Assembly (NCBI RefSeq): GCF_000002985.6
Contig: NC_003281.10
Coordinates: 12,090,001 to 12,154,000, forward strand
Direction: 5' to 3'
Origin: Caenorhabditis elegans
Lineage: Eukaryota > Nematoda > Chromadorea > Rhabditida > Rhabditidae
Length of the DNA: 64,000 bases
Below, piece after piece: positions 11,869 to 23,964 of this stretch (the first letter of the stretch is position 1; each line of letters opens with the position of its first letter). The position numbers and the translations under genes were made by a program. The notes below the pieces were generated by a model. The model saw only the letters and a program-made list of their open reading frames with translations. It was not told where the DNA came from and ran no database searches.

Positions 11869-14800
11869 TCAACCGTTAAACGGGAAACTATTCACTTGGA
11901 ATGTGAGATGAAAGTTGGAACCTCCATTGGCGTTATTTGTATACTGAGCCTGAGCTGTGCCGGGTGCTCGAGAAATTTGAGATCCAGATGCAGATGGGTA
12001 CGGTATTGATTGATTATTTGCCATGGCGTAGTTGTTTTGAGCCTAAAAATGTGTAGTGCTTATTTCTGACTATTGTGCCATAGTTTTTGTTTAGAAAAAT
12101 ACTTATTCAAATTAAAATGTGAACTCGTAAAAAGTTCTAACAATGAAAGTTTCTAGAATATTCGAGAGTTTTTGAACAACTGGGAACCTCTCATAATTTA
12201 ACTTACTATTCGAACAATTGGATTAACTTGATCCTGGAACACCCTCCTCGCTTGTTGCCCATACTGTGCCTGTTGAGTGGCTTGAGTATTCAAGTTACAA
12301 TAGTTATAATTCTGCTGATTAGTCGTATCCCAGTTGGCCACATTTCCAGTCTTCACGAAATCCGACCACCTCTGTCCCATTTGATTAGCCACCTGTCGAT
12401 CCTGTGGAGTATAGTTGGAGTTTGTCCAAATCGTTTCCGACATTGTGATGAAGTACATGTCCTGTCCCTTGAAGACCGCTGAAAATTTCCAATTTAGAAT
12501 AAGACACTTTGATAATAAGAGATTACGTTTCCAGTTGGCTCCTGTGTCGGGAACAGTGTTTCTTCCAACTTCCGAGACGTGAGTGAACTGATAGACACGG
12601 ACGTGACGGGCGCCGTTTTGCATATAAGATTGGATTTGTGTTGTGGTCAATGAGGTGGACTGATCAGATGCAATCTGAAAAATGGATCGAATTAAATTAA
12701 CTTGTATGTAAAGTATTTTGAGGGTAGCAACAAAATTGGTTTAGCTCCGAAATTAATGCGCTAGCTCCAAAAAACGCCAAAAAAATGCGATTCAGCAGAG
12801 AAAAATTCTAGAAAGTTGAGAGATCGACGCCTAAGCTTAAGCCTTAACCTAAGCCTGAGCCTAAAACTAAACCTAAGCCTAAGCCTAAGCCTAGGCTTAA
12901 GCCTAACTGATGAGATGCAATCTGAAAAGTTTGACTAATTTGAAGCATGGCGAAAAATTTGCGGCTATTCAAAAACGCTTGGTTTTTTTTAGTTGGAATT
13001 CAGCAAGGGGAAAAATTCAGAACTGTATCCTCTAGCGTAAGCCTGAGCATAAACCTAAGTCTAAGCTTAAGCCTAAACCTAAGCCCAAGTCCAGTCCTAG
13101 GCCTAAGTCTCAGCCTAAGCCCAACCCGTACTTCTACCCACCGATGAAATGGTCCTCAATTGAGAGAAATCAGTGACTCCATTTCCATTTCCATTAACAG
13201 TTTGCATGCCAGTAGTTGCTGGCTGATCTCTTTGATACCCGTAATTATTGTTCACATTTGAATATTGTGTCACATTTGTGTAGACTCCGTTATTCTGATA
13301 TTGATTCGAAGTTTGCTGGTTTTGATTTTGATTTTGGCCTGAACTTCCGTATTGATTCTGATTGTTGGTTTGAGAGTAGGTATTCCCTTGGTTGCTGTAC
13401 ACTTGCTGATTGTTGGATTGTTGTTGTTGTTGCTGTTGATAGGATCCTGGATTGTTGTACACTTGTTGATTTTGATTACTGTATTGATTTTGATACGATC
13501 CTTGATCCCTTTGTACTCCTTGCTGATTTTGATTCTGATTCTGATAAGTAGTCTGTTGTCCAGCAACCACTCCTCCATAATATGCTCCCTGATTGTTAGT
13601 CTGTTGACCTCCCTGATCGTATTGATATTGATTATTTGTCTGTTGGCCTTGAGTATTCTGATACTGATTATTTACTTGCTGCCCAGTACCAGAACCCTGG
13701 TATTGACTATTCACTTGGGCTCCCTGCTGGCCTAGGGCACCTGTATTGACCCCGTAATTGTTTGAAATAATATTTGAAACTTGATTGGCTTGAGTCTGAT
13801 TGAGCTTGTTCTTGCGGGCAAAGTCAAAAATCCAATCATCCAAATTATTTGGATCACTTCCTTTTCCAGTATTAATCAGTTTAAATGCATAATCAGCATC
13901 CTCATCTTGGACTGTTCCAATAATAATTGGAATATTTGGGCGTCTAGTTGTCAGACTATCAATTGATCCAGGAAGGAAAGAAGTGTCTCGAACAATCATC
14001 CACGTGGCATTAGGACCCCCCGGCTGCTGATTCACAAAGAAATCGACAGTATAGTTTTTCATGCAATTTTGAATGTTCTGGGTTTGCCCATTATTCCACT
14101 GATCTGGAGAAATGTTACACAATGTCTGAGCAAGCTGCTGACTTGGATCGTCATATTGAGCATTTGCAGAATTATAAGAGCTTGTCGAAGTTATTGGCTG
14201 TGGTTGATAACCATAGTTATTCTGATATCCAGCATTTCCATATCCAGTATTCGATTGATCGTACATTGGTCGTGGTGTGGTGACCTGAACTTGAGGATTT
14301 GTTGGTACTGCAGGAGTTGGGTTGTAGCAACTGTAGACTGAGCCACTTTGGACAATTGCTTGGTTGAAGAGATCTGAAAATTGGAATAATTTTGCCCATT
14401 TTTCAAATATTGTGACGTTTTAAATGGAAAATTTGAGCCCTTCCAACCAGGGGTCCCCAGCCTAAGCCGAAGCCTAACTCTAAGCTTAAGCCCAAGCCTA
14501 AGCCGAAGCCTAACCCTAAGCCTAAGCCTTCCAACCAGGGGTATGAGGAAAAATTGCCAAACTTGCCGATCACGGCCAATTTCAAAACTCGGAATTTAGC
14601 AGAGGAAAATTCCAAGAAATGCATTTCCCAACGTTTTTAAAAAAGCGGGTTTTCAAATCCTCTAGCGTAAGCCTAACTTAAGCCTTAGGTTATCTAAGCC
14701 TAAGAATAAGCCTACGCCTAAGCCTAAGCCTAAGCTAAAAAAGTAACTCACTCTGACTCATCGGACTCAAACAGTGAGCCGATACTGCACACGCTCCATC

Positions 14801-16493
14801 ATCCTGCCCGGCTACTGTAATTTGGTTCGGGTTTCCTCCAAAGTTCACAATTTCCGTCTTAATCCATCTCATTGCTTGAACTTGGTCCAACATTCCCAAA
14901 TTTGATTGAACAGAATTTGTGTAAGTAGTGAAGAAGCCGAGTGCTCCGATACGGTATTGCATGGTGACAACTACAATTTGACGTTGAACCAGATTAGAGA
15001 TTATTCCCTTTTCCTGGTTTTGATCACATCCTCCATTTGAGAAACCATTCGATCCATCGATAAGAACAAGAACAGAAAGGTTGGCGTTGGTATTTCCAGC
15101 CTAAATGTTCAAACATCACAAGTTGTTCACGAAAAACAACTTGTTGGTTTTACAAGTTTTAACAAGTTTTCACAAGTTTTTGTTTGAATAACTGAAAGCT
15201 ACGCTACTATTGACACTGAAATCATCAACATCTAAAAGCTCGAACCTGTGGAGTGTAAACATTAAGATATAGGCAGTCTTCGTTCGTCGGCCCACCGGCA
15301 TTCAGCTGTGGGCATTTTGGTCGGAAATATGTGGCATCGTGAAGTGTCGTGTTAAATTGATTTAATGGTTGAGGAGGTTGTAAACGGAGGTTTCCGACTG
15401 GAGCTTGACAATATGGAATTCCGGTGAAAGCATTCGCCTGACCAGAGTAGAGTTGAGATTGGTCGTTTCCTGAAATTTTTAGATTTAAAGTTTTGGAATT
15501 ACTTACAATTAAAGGAGTTTTTTTGATAAATGGAAAGTTCCGGCAAATCGGCAAACCGGCAAATTGCAGGAATTAAAAATTTCCGGTAATTCGGCAAACC
15601 GGCAAATTGCCGAATTTGCCGAATTTGCCGGAAAAACGGCCCGTAAATTTTCGGTAAATTGTGGTTTCGCACTTCTTTTTTTTTAGAAATTTGAGAATTT
15701 CAATTTCAAATGGCAAAATTAAACGCATCCTATGAATGTTCCTACTTTTATTTTGAAAGGTAAGCAAATTCTATAAAATATCTAAGGAAAACGGGAAAAA
15801 ATTTCAAAAAGGCACAGCTTCAAATGTTTCCGTCTTATAAAAAATCCCTCTAAACTAAACATTTCCGGCAAATTGATATCCGGCAAGCGGCAAATTGGCA
15901 TAACGGCAAATTGCCGGAATTGAAAATTTCCGGCAAATTGGCAAATTGCCGAACGGCAATTGCCGCCCACCTAGTTCAGAATGCATTATCACACTTTCAA
16001 ACAAAGTTCTGAAAGCTACAAAATTTCTTCAAAATTTCAAAACGTTCCTGGTTATTTTCGGAATAGTTTGAGAATTTAATGTGTTTAAAAATAACATTTC
16101 ATTTTTAAAACAAAAATATTTAAAAAGTGGGGATGTTGTGCCAATGTTAAAACGACGGAATATGCAACATTACTCTAGATTTCCGTTTTCAAAAAATTGG
16201 CAATTTGCCAAAACTTTGACTGAAAATTTCAAAAAATCTCAATTTTTTTGGAGTTTTTTATTTTGATATTCAGCTACTCTACCAAATTTTTAAATTAAGT
16301 TGCGTAGAAAAATGAAAAAAATCTTACAAACCAACTTACCTAAATTGACCTGCCTTCCCTGTACAGAACCTTGGGAACAGCTAACTGTCACGTAATTTGA
16401 CTGCTGATTCTGATTCTGATTTTGGTATTGAGCATTTGAAACATTTGAAAATGCAGAAAATAATGTCAAAAATAATAGCCTCCGCACAGCCAT
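11869..16493 (-). CDS. Secreted cholinesterase-fold pseudoenzyme with Asn/Gln-rich insert
   Basis: Seven exons join in phase: 16493-16340, 15469-15246, 15100-14752, 14373-13142, 12674-12527, 12478-12207, 12042-11869, giving 850 residues. The start chosen is MAVRRLLFLTLFSAFSNVSNA, a good signal peptide (1-21). Residues ~35-450 and 650-790 follow the carboxylesterase/cholinesterase fold (GIPYCQAPVG, EDCLYLNVYTP, QYRIGALGF, LFNQAIVQSGS). The nucleophile elbow, normally GESAG, reads GQDDG, so the catalytic Ser is Asp226. The usual HG-x-E near the catalytic His reads KGQD (Lys706). The acidic member (Glu400 in QDED) remains. Residues ~455-628 are an Asn/Gln/Tyr-rich low-complexity insert within the fold. 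It is therefore probably secreted and non-catalytic, as in neuroligin/gliotactin-type adhesion proteins, but no transmembrane segment follows the domain. The donor after exon 2 (GTTCGA) is weak. Two introns carry telomere-like repeats. Confidence 0.88.
12826..13135. repeat. Telomere-like AGCCTAA arrays in an esterase intron
   Basis: Two runs of AAGCCT units (12826-12905 and 13030-13135) lie between exons 4 and 5. These equal TTAGGC, the nematode telomere unit, on the minus strand. Confidence 0.8.
14455..14738. repeat. Telomere-like arrays in the next esterase intron
   Basis: AAGCCT-type runs at 14457-14530 and 14668-14737 flank a short GGCAAATT-like piece at 14540-14600. Confidence 0.8.
15535..15975. 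repeat. GGCAAATTGCC-family repeat in esterase intron 1
   Basis: Long form with the AAGCAAATTCTATAAAATAT and GTTTCCGTCTTAT core. Confidence 0.75.
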
Positions 16494-16934
16494 CGTTCGT
16501 CTCAGTAACTGACTGACACCCAGTGGAGTATTTAGAAAATTGAGCGCCAAACTTATCACTCTTTTCTTCTTCTTCTCTTGGGGACCGGTTACCAGTTATA
16601 TTCGGTTACTTTTCACCTAACCTCTCTTACTTTGGCATCATATTTCTTTTTTGAAAAGGGAGGGAGCAAACAAAGAGGGTTTTGAAATAATGTTTGTCTG
16701 GACGGGGGAGAGAGACAAAATGGAAATTGAGCAGAAAAATTGAGGCTATGATGATCAATGAGGATTATATCCCTGATGAATCATTGATCTTCGAATGGTT
16801 TTTGGCATTCGGTCAAAATACAAAAAAAGGAGGTCAAAAAGTGACTTATTTTGAAATCTTTAGCAATTTGACAGGGATCTATTGAGAAATTGAAGGTTTT
16901 TTAGGATTTGAACATTGATCCTCTACATCAGAGG

Positions 16935-17505
16935 CGGGCGGAGAATGAAACATTCCGGCAAATCGGTAGGTAAATTGGCCAAACTTGAAAATTTCCGGCA
17001 AATCGGCAAATTCCGCGAACTGAACATTTCCGGCAAATCGGCAAATTGCTCGAACTAAAATTTTCCGGCAAATCGGCAAATTGCTCGAACTAAAATTTCT
17101 GGCAAATCTGCAAATTGCGCAAACTGAACATTTCCTGCAAATCGGCAAATTTCCGGCAAATCGGAAAATTCCGCGAACTGAACATTTCCGGCAAATCGGC
17201 AAATTGCTCGAACTAAAATTTCCGGCAAATCGGCAAATTGCGCAAACTGAACATTTCCTGCAAACGGCAAATTGCGCAAACTGAACATTTGCTGCAAATC
17301 GACAAATTTCCGGCAAATCGGCAAACTGCCCAAACTGAAATTGTCCGGCAAATCGGAAAATTGGCCAGACTGAAAATTTCGGTAAAATCGGCAAATTGAC
17401 CTAACTGAAAATTTCCGGCAAATTGGAAAATTGCCCGAAAATAAAACTTACGACAAATCGGCAAGCCGACAATTTGCCGAATTCGCCGGAAAAACGGCAA
17501 ACTTA
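16935..17505. repeat. GGCAAATTGCC-family, tandem expanded
   Basis: About a dozen ~37-base units (CCGGCAAATCGGCAAATTGC plus CGAACTGAACATTT) are head to tail, unlike the dispersed long form. It lies between the two divergent starts. Confidence 0.75.
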
Positions 17506-17763
17506 AATTTTGCACAATTGCGACTAGTTTGAGTTCAAATTTATCAAAATTCAGATATGATTTTTCGATTGAAAATCACAGTATATAGTCTCCAAAGCAG
17601 CCACGTTGAGGTGTCCTGATCAGACTACATTGTAGTCTTTTTTTCTAACTGATAAGAAGACAACATTATTGTCTGTTCTTTATAATCACTGCGTCTTTGT
17701 TTTTCATCTTCCCTTTCTTTTTTATTTTTGGTATACTTTTTTTGCAAATATTTAAAATTCTAA

Positions 17764-17773
17764 TTTTATTCAG
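17764..17773 (+). promoter_or_regulatory. Probable spliced-leader acceptor of lonp-2
   Basis: TTTTATTCAG, a strong nematode 3' splice site, lies 11 bases before the lonp-2 ATG at 17785 with no obvious upstream exon. This spacing is typical of SL1 trans-splicing. It is inferred from sequence only. Confidence 0.6.
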
Positions 17774-17784
17774 TTTTGCCCGAA

Positions 17785-20700
17785 ATGAAAATTGAAGAAA
17801 ATATGGAACTGCCTGTGATTCTTGTTACAAGCGGAGTTTTACTGCCAGGCGCAAGCCTTAAAATACCTATCAGGTCGAAATTAAAGTGAGTTTTTTTCAT
17901 TGCTATTGTACTTTTTAAAAAGATTTTTAATGATCATAAAAAAACCAAATTTCATAGCAAAACTTTTCAAAAAAAAATTTGTAATTTTTTTAATTTACTG
18001 TCAAAAAGTGGCAATTACCTAAAAAACCAATATTTTTTTGAAAATTTGGCAATTTGCCAAAACTTTATCTGGAAGTTTAAATAATCTAAAATATTTTGGA
18101 GTCGTTTTACATAGATCATTGTCGTAATCCTCACCTGCGCTACTCCACTTTTTTTTTTGGATTTTTTTAAATTTTAAATTATTTCTATAAATTAAGCCGA
18201 TTTAAAAAATTATCTTTTTTATCCAGCATTCAAACAATTGAGAAGTACCTGACACGTAGTTCCAATGACAACTACGTAGTAATAGCCTACAAAGTGTCAA
18301 CTGATAAAGTATACGAAGTCGCTACAATCGCATACGTTGAAAAGTTATTTGGATGGACGTTCAACTCAACAGTTCACTACTCGCTGGATGTGATCGGATT
18401 GCACCGTGCAAATATTGACAAGTTGTCTCTTCCGACATGCATTGTTTCGAAAGTTGTTGATTTGAACGAAGGTAACGGGAGTTTTTGAAGCTTTTAGGAG
18501 GATTTTTGTGATTGTTATAGTTTGTTTATTGCTAAAAATATTTTAAAGGTAGAGTAGCGTCAGTGTTGAAATTCTAAAAACCACTCTTATGGTACCAAAA
18601 TCAAGGGTGCGCGGCGACCGGAAATTTCCGGCAAACTGCCGGCAATTCAGGCAATTGCTGGTTTTGGAAATTTCCGGCAATCGGCAATTCCGGCAATTGC
18701 CGAAATTGCCGGAATTGCCGATTGCCGGACCATTTTCAAATCTAAATTGTATTTTAGAAATTGAAAAAATTGTAAAATTTTATAGCCATCTCCAATCAGA
18801 ATGCAATTGAAAAACTTGTTACTGGCGCCAAAATCATTGCCTCAAACTCGTTGACCGATAAATTTTCACGAGAAATTTACTCACTAATCGATGAAAAGGA
18901 ATATGGAAAGTTGGCAGATCTCTGTGTCTCGCAAATGAAATTCTTGGGATTCATGCAATTATTAGAGTTTCTTGGTGCAAATGGAACTGATGCAAGAGTT
19001 GAAATGTGCATAAAATGGATGAATGAGAAGAAGGATGTGAGTTGATAATTTTTGAAAATGTGCAAAAAATCTTATAAACATTTATATTTTAATTTAGTTT
19101 TGACACACCAATAAGGTCAGTTTAGCCCTAGACGAGCGGCGGAGCTTACCCATAAGTTTCGATCTGAAAATATTTCAAAAAAAAATTAATTTTTTCTACG
19201 ATTTTTATTCCTTAAGTTTGTTTTAATTACTTGTGTTAAATTACCTCAAAAGCTCATATATTTAAAAATTTGGCACTTTGCAAAAACTTTATAAGCGTGT
19301 TTAGAAAAAATCCCCACTGGCGCTTCTCCATTTTTAAGTGAAATTTTCTCAAATAGAATCCATAGAATCCATGTTGTAAAAAATGTTGAAATCGTTTTGA
19401 TCAGATTTTTTGAAAATACAATTTTTTTCAAAATGTCCTTTCTTAAAAGTTTTGTTCACTGGTTTCACTAAAAAAAACTTACCTAAAGTACGGACAAAAA
19501 CACCTTAAAAATAATTCGAATTTTCAGTAATTTCCTCATAAATATAACATCTTGATAATTGATTTACAGGCAAATACTCTCAAACTAAAAGTGCCAAACT
19601 CTTTGGAAGCAAGTTTTCCAGTTGATGGAAAGAAGAGAAAAATTCCAAATGTTAAAAATCAGGTGGAGCAGTTGGAGGAGAAGCTCAATGCAATTGAATT
19701 TTCTGATGAAGTTTCGGTATTTTTTTTCTACATCAAGAAACATAAAGTTTCTAATACACAGCTAATTTTCAGGATCGTGTGTACTCGGAGCTCCATCGTT
19801 TGAAAAGCATGAACGCCCAACAAAGTGAATATAATATTTTAATGAATTGGTTGGAACTTGTATCATCTCTCCCATGGAACACGTCAACTATTGATGATAT
19901 TGAGCTCCACAAAGCTCGAACTATTCTCACAGAATCCCATGAAGCAATGGATGATGTTAAGGAACGAGTTCTTGAACATTTGGCTGTTTGTAAAATGAAT
20001 AACTCGGTTGGCAACCAACTATATATGCACTTCAAGTTAAGACTATTATCGTATTTCAGGTAAAAGGAATGATTTTATGCTTTACCGGACCACCTGGAAT
20101 CGGAAAAACTAGTATCGCAAAGGCAATCGCTGAGTCGATGGGAAGGAAGTTTCAGAGGTTTGTGGAAAATTAATTTTACGCCATTTTCATACTTATCGAA
20201 AATATTTCCAGTCTGCCCATAGTTTGGCAGTGCAGGGGTACTGTAGGAGTTCAAATAGGGGTACTGTAGTAGTACTGTAGGGAACTGTAGGGTTACTGTA
20301 GGAGTACTGCAGTGGTACTGTAGGGGTACTATAGGGGTACTGCAGGGTATTGTAGGAGAACTGTGAAGTACTGTAGTAGTGGTAGTGTAGTGGTTCTGTA
20401 GGAGTGCTGTGGAAGTAATGTAGGGGTAATGTAGGACTACTGTAAGGGTACTTTAAGAGTATTGTAAGAGTACTGTAGAATTACTGTAGTGTTAGAAAAA
20501 AATACAGGTTTTGTTGTCGAAGAGATAATAAATTCTGGTTGACGAGGGATACGGTCGGAGTACTGTAGTAGTACTGTAGGGGTACAGTAAGAGTTTTGTA
20601 GAATTATTGTAGTTTAAGAAAAAAAAAAGTTCTGAAGGAATGTTGAGTTGATGTTAGTGGATGAATACGGTTGGGGTACTGTACTAATGCTCTAGGGTTA

Positions 20701-23440
20701 CTGTAAGAGCACTGTAGTTTAGAAATAATATTTTTAATGGGGTAATGGTTTGCGGTTAGTGGGGAATATGGTCGGAGTACTGTAGTAGTACTGCAGGGGT
20801 ACTGTAAGAGAACTACTGTAGAATTATCGTAATTCTCGAAAACAAAATGAGGTTTTGTCTTTATAATAATTTGGGGTTAGTGGATGGATACGGTTGGAGT
20901 ATTTTAGAAGTACTGTAGGGTTACTGTAGTTTTAGAAAATAATGTTTTCTGGAGGGATATGTCCGGGATACTGTATTGATACTGTAGGGTTAGTGTAAAA
21001 GCACTGTAGGATTACTGTAGTTAACGATAGTTGTGGTATTTTAATTTTGGTGGGAAATTCAAACTTTATAGGAAACACTTTGGCGGGAGTTACCCCTCTC
21101 TTTGATTTAGAAATTTTTTTTTCTCCAAACCTTAGTTATCATATTTTAGAGTCTCCCTCGGCGGGATTCGCGATGAAAGTGACATACGTGGACATAGGCG
21201 TACCTACGTTGCAGCAATGCCTGGAAGAATAATTGAGGCTCTGAAAACCTGTAAAACAAATAATCCAGTCTTCTTGTTGGATGAAGTTGACAAGTTGTAT
21301 TCTGGTAATCAAGGAAGCCCGTCGGCTGCACTTTTAGAGTTATTGGATCCAGAACAGAATTCTACGTTCCATGATCATTATCTGAATATTCCATTTGATG
21401 TGTCGAAAATCATGTTCATAGCGACAGCGAATGATATTGATCGTCTGGAACCTGCGTTGAGAGATCGGTTGGAAATTATTGAAATGAGTGGATATTCATT
21501 AAAGGTACAAACAGTTATAAAGTGTTATTGCCGTTTAAAATTATTAATTTCCAGGAAAAAGTGAAAATTTGCGAGAACCACTTGCTGACCCGTCAATTGA
21601 CAAAACATTGCATTAGCCATGATTATGTGAAATTGGAGCGACAAGCAATTGTAGCAATGAGTAAGTATTTAGAATTCGCATTGCTTTAAAAGTTTCAAAA
21701 TTTTCATATTTGAAAATTTATCAAAACTTACGTTTGATCTACGCATATCATCGAAAAATGCGGGAGAAGAGACGCAGACTTCTCAACTGGTTTCCGCATT
21801 TTTTGTAGATCAAACCGTTATGGGACAGCCTTTCACCACGTGAAAACTTATAATTTTACTTAATGGGGAAACTATTGTAAATTGTAGTGGAGCCTATGAA
21901 TACAAAAAAAAATCGATGAAAGTGGCTGAGTTTGAATTTCGCGCGGAAAAGATTTTAAGCGGGAATTCACATTTATTATAGTTTTTGTATGGTGTATGGT
22001 CAGAAAATTCGCGGTTTTTTTTTTATTTTAAAGAATTTTCAAAAATTTTCTAGGTTTACATAATATCCCAAATTTGAAAAGAATGTGTTGTTAAGTATTG
22101 AAATAAGTATCAAATTTAAATGTAGGCGCCAAAACGCCTGCCTGCCTGACCTAAAGGCGACATCTACCTGCCAATTTTTTTTACTTTTTACAAGGGGTTC
22201 TGGCCTTCCTTATTGAATGTTTCGCGCTCCATTGACAATCGCCCGCCGGACAACGCGTGGGAAAGTTTTGGTTTCACAACTAAAATCGAGCCGCGACGCG
22301 ACACGCAACGCACCGTAAATCTACCCCAGATATGGCCGAGCCAAAATGGCCTAGTTCGGCAAACTCTTCCATTTCAGTTTATGAGAGAAGCCAGAAATCC
22401 GTGTCAGAATGAGCAAAATGAGAAAGTTAGAAATTTAAGAATGCACGCCAAAATACAAAAAAAATAGGCGAGAGGCAGGCAGGCACCAGGCCCTGAAACA
22501 GCGCCTGGCTACCATGAGGGGCTACCTAACTTTTTTTTCATCTTTCAGTCGAAGAATATACTATGGAAGCAGGAGTCCGCCAACTTGAACGAAACGTTGG
22601 TGCCATTTGTCGCAACGTGGCTCTTCGTTTGGCAGAAGCTCTCAACTCCGATCCAGGTGCAGATGTTCTCCCAGTCATGGAACTTCCCATACAAATATCA
22701 GCATCCAATATTCACAAAATCTTGAAAAATAAACATATGAAACGAGTGAAAATTGTGGAGAAAATGAGGCCATTACCAGCGGGAGTATGCTTTGGATTGA
22801 GTGTCACGACGATTGGAGGAAGGGTTATGCCAATTGGTAGGTTTTAGAAAAAGGTTTTTGAAACTTTGATTAAGAAAATTTTAAAAATTTGAGAAGCATC
22901 AAAATCCAAAGGAACCGGTAAAATAGTAACAACTGGGCATCTTGGAAAAGTGCTAAAAGAGAGCATACTCGTGGCAAAAGGATGGTTGAGCGCAAATTCT
23001 GAGCGCCTGGGGCTTGGAACACTGGAAGATCAAGATATTCACGTTCATCTTCCAGCAGGTGCGGTGAATAAAGATGGGCCATCTGCTGGAACAGGATTAG
23101 CGTGTGCTCTTGTTAGTTTAGCAACGAATATTCCACTGAGAAGTGATGCAGCAGTTACTGGTGAAATATCATTGACGGGTCATGTGTTACCGGTCAGTTG
23201 AATGATTATAGATCAAGAAAAATATTAATTTATTAATTTTAGATTGGAGGCGTCAAAGAAAAGGTGTTGGCTGCCCAACGAGAAGGTCTTCGTCGTGTAG
23301 TTCTACCAAAATCCAACGAAGAAGAATATTTGAAAATGGATGAAGATATTCGACTAGAAATGGATGTTGTGCTAGCTGAAACCATTGAAGATGTCATTGG
23401 AGCAATGATGGATAAATCACCAGTTCTTGCGAAATTGTAA
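17785..23440 (+). CDS. lonp-2: Peroxisomal Lon protease (ATP-dependent, AAA+ serine protease)
   Basis: Eleven exons join in phase: 17785-17885, 18227-18471, 18786-19036, 19570-19716, 19773-20006, 20060-20157, 21150-21504, 21555-21660, 22549-22836, 22894-23192, 23243-23440, giving 773 residues. The N-terminal substrate-binding domain (~1-250) begins [20 protein letters not shown]. The AAA+ domain carries Walker A GPPGIGKT (336-343), Walker B FLLDEVDK (400-407) and the Lon signature SLGGIRDE at 361-368. The protease domain has KDGPSAG with catalytic Ser672, and Lys715 in GGVKEK, exactly 43 residues later as in bacterial Lon. The protein ends AKL, a type 1 peroxisomal targeting signal, and has no mitochondrial presequence. 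This makes it the peroxisomal matrix paralogue, which degrades misfolded or processed matrix proteins. Intron 6 (~1 kb) is a TACTGTAG repeat field and intron 8 holds nested repeats. The exon 5 donor (GTTGGC) is unusual, but phase and homology support it. Confidence 0.96.
18595..18735. repeat. GGCAATTGCCGG short copy in lonp-2 intron 2
   Basis: It starts AAGGGTGCGCGGCGACCGG and consists of GGAATTGCCGATTGCCGG units. Confidence 0.65.
20225..21025. repeat. TACTGTAG repeat field in lonp-2 intron 6
   Basis: Dozens of irregular units such as GGGTACTGTAGGAGTACTG fill most of the intron. Confidence 0.85.
21035..21095. repeat. Short GGCGGGAATTCAAA-type copy
   Basis: GGTGGGAAATTCAAACTTT and TTTGGCGGGAGTTAC occur. 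This is a two-unit relative of the arrays at 29035 and 51780. Confidence 0.5.
21735..21840. repeat. ATGCGGG foldback repeat in lonp-2 intron 8
   Basis: Arms AAAAATGCGGGAG and CCGCATTTTTTGTAGATCAA, ending ATGGGACAGCCTTTCACCAC. Confidence 0.65.
22118..22520. repeat. GCCTGCC repeat with a GCGCG repeat inside it
   Basis: The outer element starts TGTAGGCGCCAAAACGCC at ~22121 and ends AGGCAGGCACCAGGCC...GCGCCTGGC at ~22510. A complete GCGCG-type unit occupies 22195-22400 in the reverse orientation. Confidence 0.7.
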
Positions 23441-23887
23441 ATAATTTTGATAAATCGTTTTTATAAATAATTATTTATGTAACATACTATTTTTAACCAC
23501 TTATATTTTCAGGACCGTATAGGATAATTCAATTATTTAAATCAAAAGTTTCTATAGAAATGTAGAAAAATGTTAGTTATATCTGAAAATGATATTGAAC
23601 TTCTTTAAAAGCTTGAAAAATTCCTTAAATTGAGTCAGAAAATTGCCGTGGGAAGTTGAAATTTAAGGCATTTTTCAAGCTTTTTAACAAAATTAAATAT
23701 TATTTTTAGAACCTACAATTCTATAACAATTTTAGATCTAAAAAGTTGGATTTATATATTACTGATTTAGAATGCTCTTGCTCTAAATGGAAAATAATTG
23801 TTTATTTTATTATTTTCTTTTGGTGTTTTCCCCACAAAAGACCGCCCAATGTTCAGTTCTAATGTAGCACTTCAGAAAATCAAAACA

Positions 23888-23890
<3 letters not shown>

Positions 23891-23920
<30 letters not shown>
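23891..23920 (+). repeat. (CT)15 microsatellite
   Basis: Pure CT run 45 bases before the ATG of the bHLH pseudogene. Confidence 0.95.
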
Positions 23921-23924
<4 letters not shown>

Positions 23925-23964
23925 ACTTTGTGTTGCCGACATTCGTACCAAGCTGGCAGCAACC

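Larger units (their letters stand above)
16494..17784. promoter_or_regulatory. Shared upstream region of the esterase-like gene and lonp-2
   Basis: The two start codons face apart with 1.29 kb between them. About 16500-16900 and 17510-17784 are unique AT-rich sequence. A GGCAAATTGCC-type repeat block fills 16935-17505. Any promoters of the two genes should lie in the unique flanks. No TATA element is assigned. Confidence 0.5.

Noticed and set aside
16879..17515. Phe/Cys-rich repeat frames between the divergent genes
   Set aside because: Same repeat family in tandem form.
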